NCBI GenBank assembly: GCA_964402115.1
Contig: CAYOBW010000122.1
Span: 1 to 20,279 of the forward strand
DNA from: CAYOBW01 sp964402115
GTDB taxonomy: Bacteria > Verrucomicrobiota > Kiritimatiellia > UBA8416 > CAYOBW01
DNA: 20,279 nt
Reading direction: 5' to 3'
Shown here: piece by piece, positions 1 through 7,099 of the stretch
Numbering within the stretch: position 1 is the stretch's first letter
Layout: the number at the start of each line of letters is the position of its first letter
Notes under the pieces: generated by a model
What the model saw: the letters and a program-made list of their open reading frames with translations, nothing else
What the model was told of the DNA's origin: nothing
Databases searched by the model: none
Made by a program: the position numbers and the translations under genes

Positions 1-2616
1 CCCGCGCGGGCGCTCGTCCCGGTCGCCGAGCCGGCGCCGGCGCCTGTCGTGGCGGCGCCGCCCGTGGCGGATCCCTGGCCCGTGGAGGGGCTGGAGGACT
101 ACCTGCTGGTGATGCGCGATATCGTGCAGGCGGCCGGCCAGCGCCAGTACCCGCGGGCGCTGGCGGTGGCCGACCGCTGGCTGCTGGAGAGCAGCAACCG
201 GCTCTACCGGGTGCGGCTCGTCGAGGAGCAGGGGCGGCTGCGGCGCACGCTCGGCGTCTTCAGCCAGCTGGAGACGCGGCAGGCCGCGCTGATCGGCCAG
301 GAGATCGAGACGCAGCCCGGCCTGCGCGGCAAGCTCAAGCAGATCGTCAACGGCGAGGTGCAGGTCGAGGTGCCGCTGGCGCAGGGCAAGGCGCTGACCT
401 CGCTGTCGCTGTGGGCGCTGACCGACGAGGACTGGACCACGCTGACCGCCGTGGCCGCGCCCGACACGTGGGTGGCGGACGTGGCTTTCACGCACGCCGT
501 GGGCGGCCGGCTGGACCGCTTGGAGGCCTTCATGGCGCCGCGCGGCGGGGCCGGTGCGCTGCCGGAAGAGGTGGTCGCCGTGGCGGAGAACCGGCGCTTC
601 ATCCGTCAGAACCTCGACGCCCTCGGCGCGCTGGGCGAGGTGGGCCGGCTGCTCGACGGCCGGCAGTTCGAGGCCGCCTCCAACGCGCTGGCCGAAGCCT
701 CCGCCGCCTACGGGCAGAGCCGCGTCTTCACCGGGTTGCGGGCCGGGCAGGTCGCCCTGTTTCGCGGGCAGATCGCCGCCGGCCTGGCCTGGCTCAGTCG
801 CGTTTTCACCGACGGCTCGGAGTTCACCATCGCCGCCCTGCGGAAGCCCGAGATGCGGGCGAAGCTCGACCGCGCGCTGACGACCGCGCTCGACGCCGGA
901 CGCTGGAACGAGTACGTGGATTTCATCGAGGGCGTCCTGCTCAGCGTGACGAAGACCCGCGTGAGTATTCAGCGCGACAAGTTGATCGAGCGCGTCCTGG
1001 CGGAGCCGCTGATGGTCGCCGCCCTGAATGCCGCCGAGTTCATTCGCGTGGTCACGCCCGCGCGCCTCTCGCGCCTCGCCGTGGACGACGACCGGAAGGC
1101 TTTCGTCCGCTGGCTCCTCACGCACCCGACCGCCCCGGGGCAGTTTCTCACCGCCTACCGGCCGGCCGACTCGCTCGACACGGTGTTCGACATCTGGTAC
1201 CGCCTGTGGGCGGCCGACCCCGAAACGCGCGACCGGTACGCCAACCTGGCCCTGGCCTGCGCCCTGGTGTTCGACCGGCCGATCCGGTCCAACCTGCCCG
1301 CGCGCGACGAGCTTGAGGGCTACGATCCGGATGCGCCGCGGACGCCCGGGCAGCCCGCCGCCTCCCCGCTGATTCCGGCCGAGCAGCGGTACCGGTTCTA
1401 TCGCGATTCCGACCAGAAGCGCCGGCTCAAGACCGACCTCGCGAAGCTGCCGGTGGCCGAACTCGTGTGGGTGGTGGACGCGCCGCTGCCGGAGCGCGAG
1501 CTGCTGTGGGCGCAGCAGCACGTCAAATTCTCCCGCGCGGATTGGGGGCTCGCCTACGGGCACATCCACTACCGCATGGACAAGGCCCGCGGCGAGATGA
1601 AGGAGCCGATGTACAAGGCCTACACGCTGGCGGAGATCGAGCGCTGCGGCGGGGTGTGCGCGGACCAGGCCTACTTTGCCGCCATGACCGCGAAAGCCAA
1701 CGGCATTCCTGCCATGATCATCAGCGGCGACGGGCAGCGCGGCCCGCACGCCTGGATCGGCTACAAGGCCGGGGCCAAGGAGTGGAACCTCGACACGGGG
1801 CGCTACCAGGGCTACCCGGTTGGCACGACGACCGACCCGCAGACCGGCGCGGCGCTGAAGGGGTGGGAGCTTTCCGTGCTGGCCGACCCGCAGATGCGGA
1901 CCTCCGCGCCGGAGCTGGCCAACCTGTATGCCCGCCTGGCGGCCCTTTTCGCGCGGCGGAGCCAGCCCGCGGAGGCGGGGCAGCTCTATCGCGCCGCGCT
2001 GGATGGCGCCAACCGGCAGCAGAATATCTGGGAGGCCTACATCGCTTTCCTCGAGGCCACCGACGCCACGCAGATGCAGTGGGAGGAGGTGGTGGACGAG
2101 CTGCGCAAGGCCTACCGCGACTACCCCGACCTGCTGGCTTACGCGGACCGGCTGGAGCAGGACAAGGTGCTGGCCGCCTACAGCACGCGCGGCGCCCTGA
2201 AGGAGCTGCGAGCCCAGCAGCGGCGCATGGATCACAGCGCCGTCGACCGCAACGACCTCGTGCGCGATAACCTGAACCGGCAGGTCGCGCTGCTCGACCA
2301 GCGCGGCGACGTGGACGGCGTGTTCCGGACCTACAAGGACGCGCTCGACGACTACGCCGCCGAGAAGGTCGCCTTCGTGGAGCTGGCCAACCAGCTCTTC
2401 GCTTATGCCGGCCGGCACGACCGCACGCACGATGCCGTGCGCACGATCGATCGCGCGTTCCGACGTTACTTCCGTGGCGGCACCGGGGACTACTTTCAAA
2501 TGAAGGAGCACCAGAAGATGCTGCGCTGGCTGGCCGATTTCCACGAGAAGGACAACGCACCGGAAACCGCCGACCGCCTCCGCCGCGATGCCGACCGGCT
2601 CGAACGGCGGCTGTAG
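1..2616 (+). CDS. Large transglutaminase-like protein with helical repeats, 5' end outside the window
   Basis: The frame is open from base 1 and the first visible codons are Pro/Ala-rich. A GTG at 49 is possible, but no ribosome binding site precedes it, so I treat the gene as 5'-partial (871 codons visible). The middle carries a transglutaminase-like core. The putative catalytic Cys is in GVCADQA (codon 1657-1659), the His is in GPHAWIGY (codon 1747-1749) and the Asp is in NLDTGR (codon 1792-1794). The order and spacing fit the Cys-His-Asp triad of this superfamily. The flanking segments are Ala/Leu/Arg-rich helices that look like degenerate TPR-type repeats, especially after base 1920. Such proteins may act as proteases or amidases or in envelope-associated processing, but the substrate cannot be told. 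The gene ends just before a lower-GC restriction-modification block and has no obvious functional link to it. Family assignment is fairly sure; function is unknown. Confidence 0.8.
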   Translation, partial: PARALVPVAEPAPAPVVAAPPVADPWPVEGLEDYLLVMRDIVQAAGQRQYPRALAVADRWLLESSNRLYRVRLVEEQGRLRRTLGVFSQLETRQAALIGQEIETQPGLRGKLKQIVNGEVQVEVPLAQGKALTSLSLWALTDEDWTTLTAVAAPDTWVADVAFTHAVGGRLDRLEAFMAPRGGAGALPEEVVAVAENRRFIRQNLDALGALGEVGRLLDGRQFEAASNALAEASAAYGQSRVFTGLRAGQVALFRGQIAAGLAWLSRVFTDGSEFTIAALRKPEMRAKLDRALTTALDAGRWNEYVDFIEGVLLSVTKTRVSIQRDKLIERVLAEPLMVAALNAAEFIRVVTPARLSRLAVDDDRKAFVRWLLTHPTAPGQFLTAYRPADSLDTVFDIWYRLWAADPETRDRYANLALACALVFDRPIRSNLPARDELEGYDPDAPRTPGQPAASPLIPAEQRYRFYRDSDQKRRLKTDLAKLPVAELVWVVDAPLPERELLWAQQHVKFSRADWGLAYGHIHYRMDKARGEMKEPMYKAYTLAEIERCGGVCADQAYFAAMTAKANGIPAMIISGDGQRGPHAWIGYKAGAKEWNLDTGRYQGYPVGTTTDPQTGAALKGWELSVLADPQMRTSAPELANLYARLAALFARRSQPAEAGQLYRAALDGANRQQNIWEAYIAFLEATDATQMQWEEVVDELRKAYRDYPDLLAYADRLEQDKVLAAYSTRGALKELRAQQRRMDHSAVDRNDLVRDNLNRQVALLDQRGDVDGVFRTYKDALDDYAAEKVAFVELANQLFAYAGRHDRTHDAVRTIDRAFRRYFRGGTGDYFQMKEHQKMLRWLADFHEKDNAPETADRLRRDADRLERRL

Positions 2617-2959
2617 CCTGGCAACGGCAGAATCCGTTGCGCCGCAGGCAATTCACCGTTGACCGGTTCAGCTCCGAAACATACCCTCGTCGATGCGCGT
2701 AGAAACGGTATCCAATCCGCGTGAAGGAAGGCGAGTGGACACTGTCCGGTAATCATGCGCGACAAAGGTGTTCTGGCCCTGACAGCACAAGGCGAAATGT
2801 GACCGTCGTGGGAGCGGGAATGGCGACGATGTCAAGGGGGAGAGACAAACCACGGACTGGACCATATGTCGGCCACGGGTACATGTCCGACTCGAGGCCA
2901 GGGACGCACCCTTGCGGGGTAGGGGCAACGCCACGTTTGTCGTGAGAGATGACAGAGGA
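2617..2959. other. Unassigned intergenic stretch upstream of vsr
   Basis: About 340 bases without a convincing gene. The short open frames here have no ribosome binding site and no recognisable protein. It contains the hairpin at 2621-2640 and an 11-bp palindrome GGACACTGTCC at 2737-2747. There is a weak promoter-like pair, TTGACC at 2659-2664 and TACCCT at 2682-2687 with a 17-bp spacer. The word ATGTC recurs between 2828 and 2890. The base composition is closer to the restriction-modification genes than to the flanking chromosome, so the left edge of the inserted block probably lies here. I could not identify an insertion-sequence end or a controller-protein box with confidence. Confidence 0.4.
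2621..2640 (+). terminator. Short hairpin after the transglutaminase gene, possible weak terminator
   Basis: GCAACGG and CCGTTGC form a perfect 7-bp stem with a 6-nt loop, starting 4 nt after the stop codon. No T-run follows, so it is not a classical intrinsic terminator. It could be a processing or Rho-assisted 3' end. The call rests only on position and stem quality. Confidence 0.3.
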
Positions 2960-3379
2960 ATGCCGCGTTACGATCCATTGACGAAGGCGGAGCGAAGCGA
3001 GCGAATGTCGCGCATCCGAAACGCGAACACCAAGCCGGAGATGATCGTTCGTCGTCTCGTTCACGGCATGGGCTATCGGTACCGCCTGCATGACCGGAAC
3101 TTGCCGGGGAATCCTGATCTTGTCTTTCGGCCCCGGAAGAAGGTAATCTTTGTGCATGGGTGTTTCTGGCACCAACACGGTTGCCGTCAGTACCGGCAGC
3201 CCCGGACCAAAACGGGTTTTTGGGGACCGAAACTGGCGAGAAACAAGGCACGCGATACCGAAGTGAGCGCGATGCTCCGCGAACAGGGATGGAGTGCCTT
3301 GACTGTCTGGGAGTGTCAATTGAAGCGGGTTTCATACTTGACGGAACGAATCAGGCGTTTCTTGGAGAAACGAGAATGA
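2960..3379 (+). CDS. vsr: Very short patch repair endonuclease (Vsr)
   Basis: A 139-residue Vsr family protein (E. coli Vsr is 156). These enzymes nick 5' of the T in T:G mismatches made by deamination of 5-methylcytosine and so protect methylated sites. The recognisable residues sit at a constant offset of two from E. coli as I recall its sequence: catalytic Asp53 in LPGNPD, His66 and His71, and the zinc ligands Cys68, His73, Cys75 and Cys119 (HGCFWHQHGC and VWEC). Glu27 fits the N-terminal metal-site Glu. I chose the ATG at 2960 because the protein then starts at the conserved N-terminal helix and GAGAG lies about 11 nt upstream. GTG at 2942 and TTG at 2912 are in frame but lack support. 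Its stop overlaps the methyltransferase start by 4 bp (ATGA), so the two are translationally coupled. Sure of the family; the exact start is less certain. Confidence 0.92.
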   Translation: MPRYDPLTKAERSERMSRIRNANTKPEMIVRRLVHGMGYRYRLHDRNLPGNPDLVFRPRKKVIFVHGCFWHQHGCRQYRQPRTKTGFWGPKLARNKARDTEVSAMLREQGWSALTVWECQLKRVSYLTERIRRFLEKRE

Positions 3380-4548
3380 AGCAGCTAAAATCCGTCGAGC
3401 TTTTCACCGGTGCAGGGGGGCTCGCTCTCGGTCTTGAGAAGACCGGCTGGCATCATGAGGCCCTGATTGAGCGTAACGAGCACGCATGCTCCACGATCCA
3501 CATGAACGAATCCCTCGGCCATCCTTTGGCCAAGGACTGGCGGCTGTTTCCGCAAGACGTGCGGGGGATCAATTATTCGACGCTGGCGCAAGACGTTGAC
3601 ATGGTGGCCGGCGGCCCGCCTTGCCAGCCTTTCTCCCTTGGCGGGAAACATCGAGCCTATCAAGACCAACGCGATATGTTTCCGGAAGCGGTTCGGGCCG
3701 TGCGGGAACTTGGCCCGCGGTGCTTCCTCTTTGAGAACGTCAAAGGCCTCCTGCGGCAGAGCTTTGCGAGTTACTTTCACTATGTCGTCCTGCAGTTGTC
3801 GTATCCCTTGATCGCGCGGAAGAAAGATGAAGACTGGGAATCCCACCTGTCTCGCTTGGAACGTGTCCATACGGGCGGGAAGGGAATGGAGCTGTCCTAC
3901 AAAGTGGTTTACCGATTGCTTGACGCTGCCGATTATGGAGTCCCACAACACCGACACCGGGTTTTCATCGTCGGTTTCCGCTCCGACTTGGGCCGGGAGT
4001 GGTCTTTCCCGCAAGCGACCCATTCCACTGATTGCCTTCTCTGGGAACAGTGGATTACGGGTTCGTACTGGGATGAACATGAGGTTCCGCAGAAATCGAG
4101 GCCACCCGTGCCCGCGCACTTGCGCGGACGCGTTCAACGACTCGCAACCGACTTCGCGCTGTTCGCGCCGTCCGGCCAGCGATGTCGCACGGTGCGCGAT
4201 GCCTTGTCCGGTCTGCCTGACCCGAGAGACAAGCGGCACACTGTCGCGAATCATGAGTTCAGAGAAGGTGCCCGTCCGTACCCCGGTCACACAGGAAGTC
4301 CTTTAGACGAACCATCCAAGGCGCTAAAAGCTGGCGATCATGGCGTGCCTGGCGGCGAGAACATGATTGCTTTGCCCGACGGCACTTGTCGCTACTACAC
4401 AGTCCGCGAGAGCGCCCGTGTTCAGACATTCCCGGATGATTACGTCTTCAGTGGATCATGGACTGAGGCAATGAGGCAGATCGGCAATGCCGTGCCGGTG
4501 AACCTTGCCGCCGCCGTCGGCGAAAGCGTCATGAAGCAAGTTGCCTGA
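3376..4548 (+). CDS. DNA (cytosine-5-)-methyltransferase of a type II R-M system
   Basis: A 390-residue C5-cytosine methyltransferase that transfers a methyl group from S-adenosylmethionine to cytosine in the recognition site. The family motifs appear in order: motif I VELFTGAGGLALGLE near residues 7-21, motif IV GGPPCQPFS with catalytic Cys83, motif VI ENVKG at 120-124, and motif VIII QHRHRVFIVG at 191-200. The variable target-recognition region spans about 201-335, motif IX is around RESARVQTFPDDY (344-356), and motif X is GNAVPVNLAAAVGESV (370-385). All catalytic elements are intact, so it should be active. An in-frame extension back to 3160 exists, but it overlaps vsr and precedes motif I, so I rejected it. 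The gene is coupled to vsr and followed by an Eco29kI-type nuclease. By association the target may be CCGCGG or similar; this is inference, since specificity cannot be read from the TRD here. Confidence 0.95.
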   Translation: MKQLKSVELFTGAGGLALGLEKTGWHHEALIERNEHACSTIHMNESLGHPLAKDWRLFPQDVRGINYSTLAQDVDMVAGGPPCQPFSLGGKHRAYQDQRDMFPEAVRAVRELGPRCFLFENVKGLLRQSFASYFHYVVLQLSYPLIARKKDEDWESHLSRLERVHTGGKGMELSYKVVYRLLDAADYGVPQHRHRVFIVGFRSDLGREWSFPQATHSTDCLLWEQWITGSYWDEHEVPQKSRPPVPAHLRGRVQRLATDFALFAPSGQRCRTVRDALSGLPDPRDKRHTVANHEFREGARPYPGHTGSPLDEPSKALKAGDHGVPGGENMIALPDGTCRYYTVRESARVQTFPDDYVFSGSWTEAMRQIGNAVPVNLAAAVGESVMKQVA

Positions 4549-4634
4549 GGGAGAACAAGTCGCATTGCAGTCAATAAGTGTCAACCATGGCATGGACGCC
4601 GTCATTGTTGTACTGTCTGTCAGGGAACCATAGC

Positions 4635-5477
4635 ATGTCTGAACCCAACGGTACCGAAGTTGCCTTGCCCAGTCTCCTGAAGCAGATTCAGAAACTCAGG
4701 AAGTCCCTTGCGACCTTCAGGAAGGGCAATGCGACAGACAGCCCGAGCCATCCGGCGGCAAGGCGGTTCGTCGCAGCGTCAGGCTCACTGGTCCATGAGT
4801 TGCAGCACGTTCGCGAACAGATTTCGCCCGTTCGTTTCGGAGCTATAGGGATCACTCTTGGACGATCCGATAGCATCGCCAAGTTCTTTGCCTTCAGTTT
4901 CACCAATCAAGAGAAACGCGTCCTCGACGGACTTGTCGATGCCCCATTCTATGGTGCGGGAGTCTATGCGATTTACTACCACGGGAAGACGGAGCGAGCC
5001 TACCTCCCGCTTTCGTGTAGCGAAACGCCCATATATGTCGGCAAAGCAGACCCAAGAAACCCGCAAGCAGAGACGGTTGAAGAACAAGGGCCAGCGCTCT
5101 ACTTGCGCCTCAAGGAGCACTCCAAGAGTATGGTGAATGCCAATCTGCCGTTGGCGGATTTCTACTACCGAGCCGCGCCCATTCAGACTGGCATGCAGGC
5201 CGCAGTTGAGGATTTCATGATTCGCCTCTTCCGTCCGATATGGAACAAGCAGATCAAGATATGTTTCGGCATCGGCAAGCACGGCGACAGCGCGAAAACA
5301 CGCGCTAATAGACGCTCGCCCTGGGACACGATGCATCCTGGGCGCAAGTGGGCGGCAGACACGAAGTCGGACCAGATGAACCGCGAGGGAATAGAGGCAA
5401 GAATCGCTGATCACTTCACGAAACATCCCGTCATTGCCAATAGGGACAGGCTTTTCAAGTTGCTCGCGCTTGAGTGA
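4635..5477 (+). CDS. Eco29kI-type GIY-YIG restriction endonuclease
   Basis: A 280-residue protein whose core matches the Eco29kI family of GIY-YIG restriction enzymes. Visible are GVYAIYY (Tyr111), PIYVGKAD (Tyr134), RLKEH (Arg158 and His162), and VEDFMIRLFRPIWN (Glu192 and Asn204). The Arg-to-His spacing of 4 and the Glu-to-Asn spacing of 12 equal those of the Eco29kI active site (Arg104/His108, Glu142/Asn154) as I know it. WDTMHPGRKWA near 230-240 is also family-like. Eco29kI cuts CCGCGG; the same specificity here is inferred. The N-terminus is about 60 residues longer than in Eco29kI. I prefer the ATG at 4635, which has AGGGA at 4622-4626, over the GTG at 4578, which has no nearby ribosome binding site. 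The gene lies 86 bp after the methyltransferase in the same direction. No controller gene is visible. Confidence 0.9.
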   Translation: MSEPNGTEVALPSLLKQIQKLRKSLATFRKGNATDSPSHPAARRFVAASGSLVHELQHVREQISPVRFGAIGITLGRSDSIAKFFAFSFTNQEKRVLDGLVDAPFYGAGVYAIYYHGKTERAYLPLSCSETPIYVGKADPRNPQAETVEEQGPALYLRLKEHSKSMVNANLPLADFYYRAAPIQTGMQAAVEDFMIRLFRPIWNKQIKICFGIGKHGDSAKTRANRRSPWDTMHPGRKWAADTKSDQMNREGIEARIADHFTKHPVIANRDRLFKLLALE

Positions 5478-5702
5478 CTTAATCTCTACGACGTGACGCG
5501 ATTGGCCCTGCTATCCGCTGCCCGTGCCCCGTGGCGTTATGTGCTCTTCGTTCACATGGCCGTGTGCGCTGCGACCGAAGAAAAGACACAATTCCCCTAC
5601 TGCCGGCATCCTTCGGCGTGGTAGTGTACGCGAGCGTTTTGCCGGCGCCGCAGGGGCGGGGGCGGTGGCGGCGGAACGATCCAACGGAGAGGAGCGAGCG
5701 GC

Positions 5703-7037
5703 ATGAATCGGCGGGATTTCCTGAAAACCGTGGGCGTCGGGGCGGCGGCCCTGGCGTTGCCTGAGCTGGGATGGACGCGGGACCTGCCCGCCGGCAAGGG
5801 GCAGCTGGTGGCGCCCGACCGCAAGCTCCGCATCGCCTGCGTGGGCGTGGGCGGACAGGGCGGCCACGACGTCGGCTGCGTGGGGGGCGAGGACATCGTC
5901 GCGCTGTGCGACGTGGACCTGGCGCGGGCGGCCGGCTCGTTCCGCAAGTTCCCGGACGCGAAGCGCTACAAGGATTTCCGGCGCATGCTGCTCGAGATGA
6001 ACGACCAGATCGACGCCGTCACGGTGACCACCCCCGACCACACGCACTTCCCCGTGGCCATGATGGCCATCACCATGGGCAAGCACGTGTACGTGCAGAA
6101 GCCCATGGCGCACACGGTCGAGGAAGCCCGGCTGCTGACGCAGGCTGCCCGCCGCCACAAGGTCGTGACGCAGATGGGCAACCAGGGGCATGCCGGCGAG
6201 GGCATACGCCTGATGCGCGAATGGGTGCAGGGCGGGGCCATCGGCAAGGTGCGCGAGGCGCACGTGTGGACCAATCGTCCGATCTGGCCGCAGGGCCTGG
6301 ACCGGCCGCCGCGCGCGGATGTCCTGCCTGCCTCGCTGGATTGGAACCTGTGGCAGGGGGTGGCGCCGGAGCGTCCGTACTGCAGTGCGTACCTGCCGTT
6401 CAACTGGCGCGGCTGGTGGGATTACGGTTGCGGCGCGCTGGGCGATATGGGCTGCCACACGCTCGACGCCGCCTTCTGGGCGCTGGACCTGAAGTACCCG
6501 ACGCGCGTTTCCGTGGAGTCCTCGCCCGTCAATGGCGAGACGGCCCCGTCCTGGTCCATCATCACCTACGAGTTCCCCGCCCGCGGCTGGAAGCCGCCCG
6601 TCAAGCTGACCTGGTACGACGGCGGCAAGAAGCCCCCGCGTCCGGCCGAGCTGGAGGCGGACCGCGAGCTTTCCGGCAGCGGCCAGATGCTCATCGGCGA
6701 GAAGGGCATCATCATGGACGGCACCGATTACTGCAGCAGTCCGCGCCTGATCCCGGAGACGAAAATGCAGGCGTTTCTGACCAGCTCCGACCGTCCGCCG
6801 AAGAGCATTCCGCGCGTGCCGGGCAGCAGTCCGCACCAGGAGTGGATCCGGGCGTGCAAAGGGGGACCGACCCCCGGGTCGAACTTCGACTACGCCGGGC
6901 CGCTCTCGGAGATGGTCCTGCTGGGCAACCTGGCGCTGCGCGCCGGCAAGCCGATCCAGTGGGATGGGGAGCGCATGGTTTGTACGAATCTGCCGGAAGC
7001 GAACAAGTACGTCCGCAAGGATTACCGGGTTTTCTGA
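5703..7037 (+). CDS. Exported Gfo/Idh/MocA family oxidoreductase
   Basis: A 444-residue NAD(P)-dependent oxidoreductase of the Gfo/Idh/MocA family, acting on an unknown sugar or polyol. It starts with a twin-arginine leader: NRRDFLK at residues 2-8, then an Ala/Leu-rich stretch to about residue 20, so the folded protein is predicted to leave the cytoplasm. The Rossmann motif GVGGQG is at 48-53. The usual EKP motif is QKP (Lys133), and ATQ/VTQMGNQGH-type sequence follows at about 155-163. The signature YGCGALGDMGCHTLD (241-255) supplies the family's Asp and His. The ATG at 5703 is well placed after GGAGAGGAG (5686-5694). The next gene, a sugar-isomerase-like lipoprotein, begins 62 bp downstream, suggesting a joint role in handling a carbohydrate in the periplasm. 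Family and export are well supported; the substrate is unknown. Confidence 0.9.
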   Translation: MNRRDFLKTVGVGAAALALPELGWTRDLPAGKGQLVAPDRKLRIACVGVGGQGGHDVGCVGGEDIVALCDVDLARAAGSFRKFPDAKRYKDFRRMLLEMNDQIDAVTVTTPDHTHFPVAMMAITMGKHVYVQKPMAHTVEEARLLTQAARRHKVVTQMGNQGHAGEGIRLMREWVQGGAIGKVREAHVWTNRPIWPQGLDRPPRADVLPASLDWNLWQGVAPERPYCSAYLPFNWRGWWDYGCGALGDMGCHTLDAAFWALDLKYPTRVSVESSPVNGETAPSWSIITYEFPARGWKPPVKLTWYDGGKKPPRPAELEADRELSGSGQMLIGEKGIIMDGTDYCSSPRLIPETKMQAFLTSSDRPPKSIPRVPGSSPHQEWIRACKGGPTPGSNFDYAGPLSEMVLLGNLALRAGKPIQWDGERMVCTNLPEANKYVRKDYRVF

Positions 7038-7099
7038 CCCGCGCCGGTTGCGGGGACCGCACGGCGACCGCGCAAGCGGAAGCCGGCAAGGAGAGAGCG

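Larger units (their letters stand above)
2960..5477 (+). other. Type II restriction-modification cassette (vsr, methyltransferase, endonuclease)
   Basis: Three co-directional genes form a complete restriction-modification and mismatch-repair cassette. Its GC content and codon usage are plainly lower than in the flanking genes: sampled lines run near 53-57 percent GC, against roughly 65-77 percent in lines sampled on either side. Neighbours on both sides (a transglutaminase-like protein and sugar-enzyme genes) have no link to DNA modification. This points to horizontal acquisition. No integrase, transposase, flanking tRNA or clear direct repeat was found, so the mode of entry is unknown. Confidence 0.75.

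Noticed and set aside
2737..2747. Palindrome GGACACTGTCC as a controller-protein (C-box) operator
   Set aside because: There is no controller gene in the cassette and the palindrome lies more than 200 bp from vsr; it does not resemble the usual C-box closely.
2912..2959. Earlier TTG (2912) or GTG (2942) start for vsr
   Set aside because: Neither has a ribosome binding site, and the extra residues do not match the Vsr N-terminus.
3160..3375. N-terminal extension of the methyltransferase back to 3160
   Set aside because: It lies wholly inside vsr, precedes motif I and has no family similarity; ATG 3376 forms the usual 4-bp overlap.
2617..5702. Intact insertion sequence or integrase associated with the R-M block
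   Set aside because: No transposase or recombinase gene, terminal inverted repeats or flanking direct repeats could be found by eye.
6097..6105. QKP in place of EKP in the Gfo/Idh/MocA protein
   Set aside because: QKP is common in this exported subfamily and the catalytic Lys is kept, so it is not a sign of inactivity.
5771..7099. Very long upstream in-frame extension of the lipoprotein gene (frame open from 5771)
   Set aside because: It overlaps the oxidoreductase in another frame and reads as low-complexity Arg/Gly/Ala sequence. The lipoprotein signal and a good ribosome binding site place the start at 7100.
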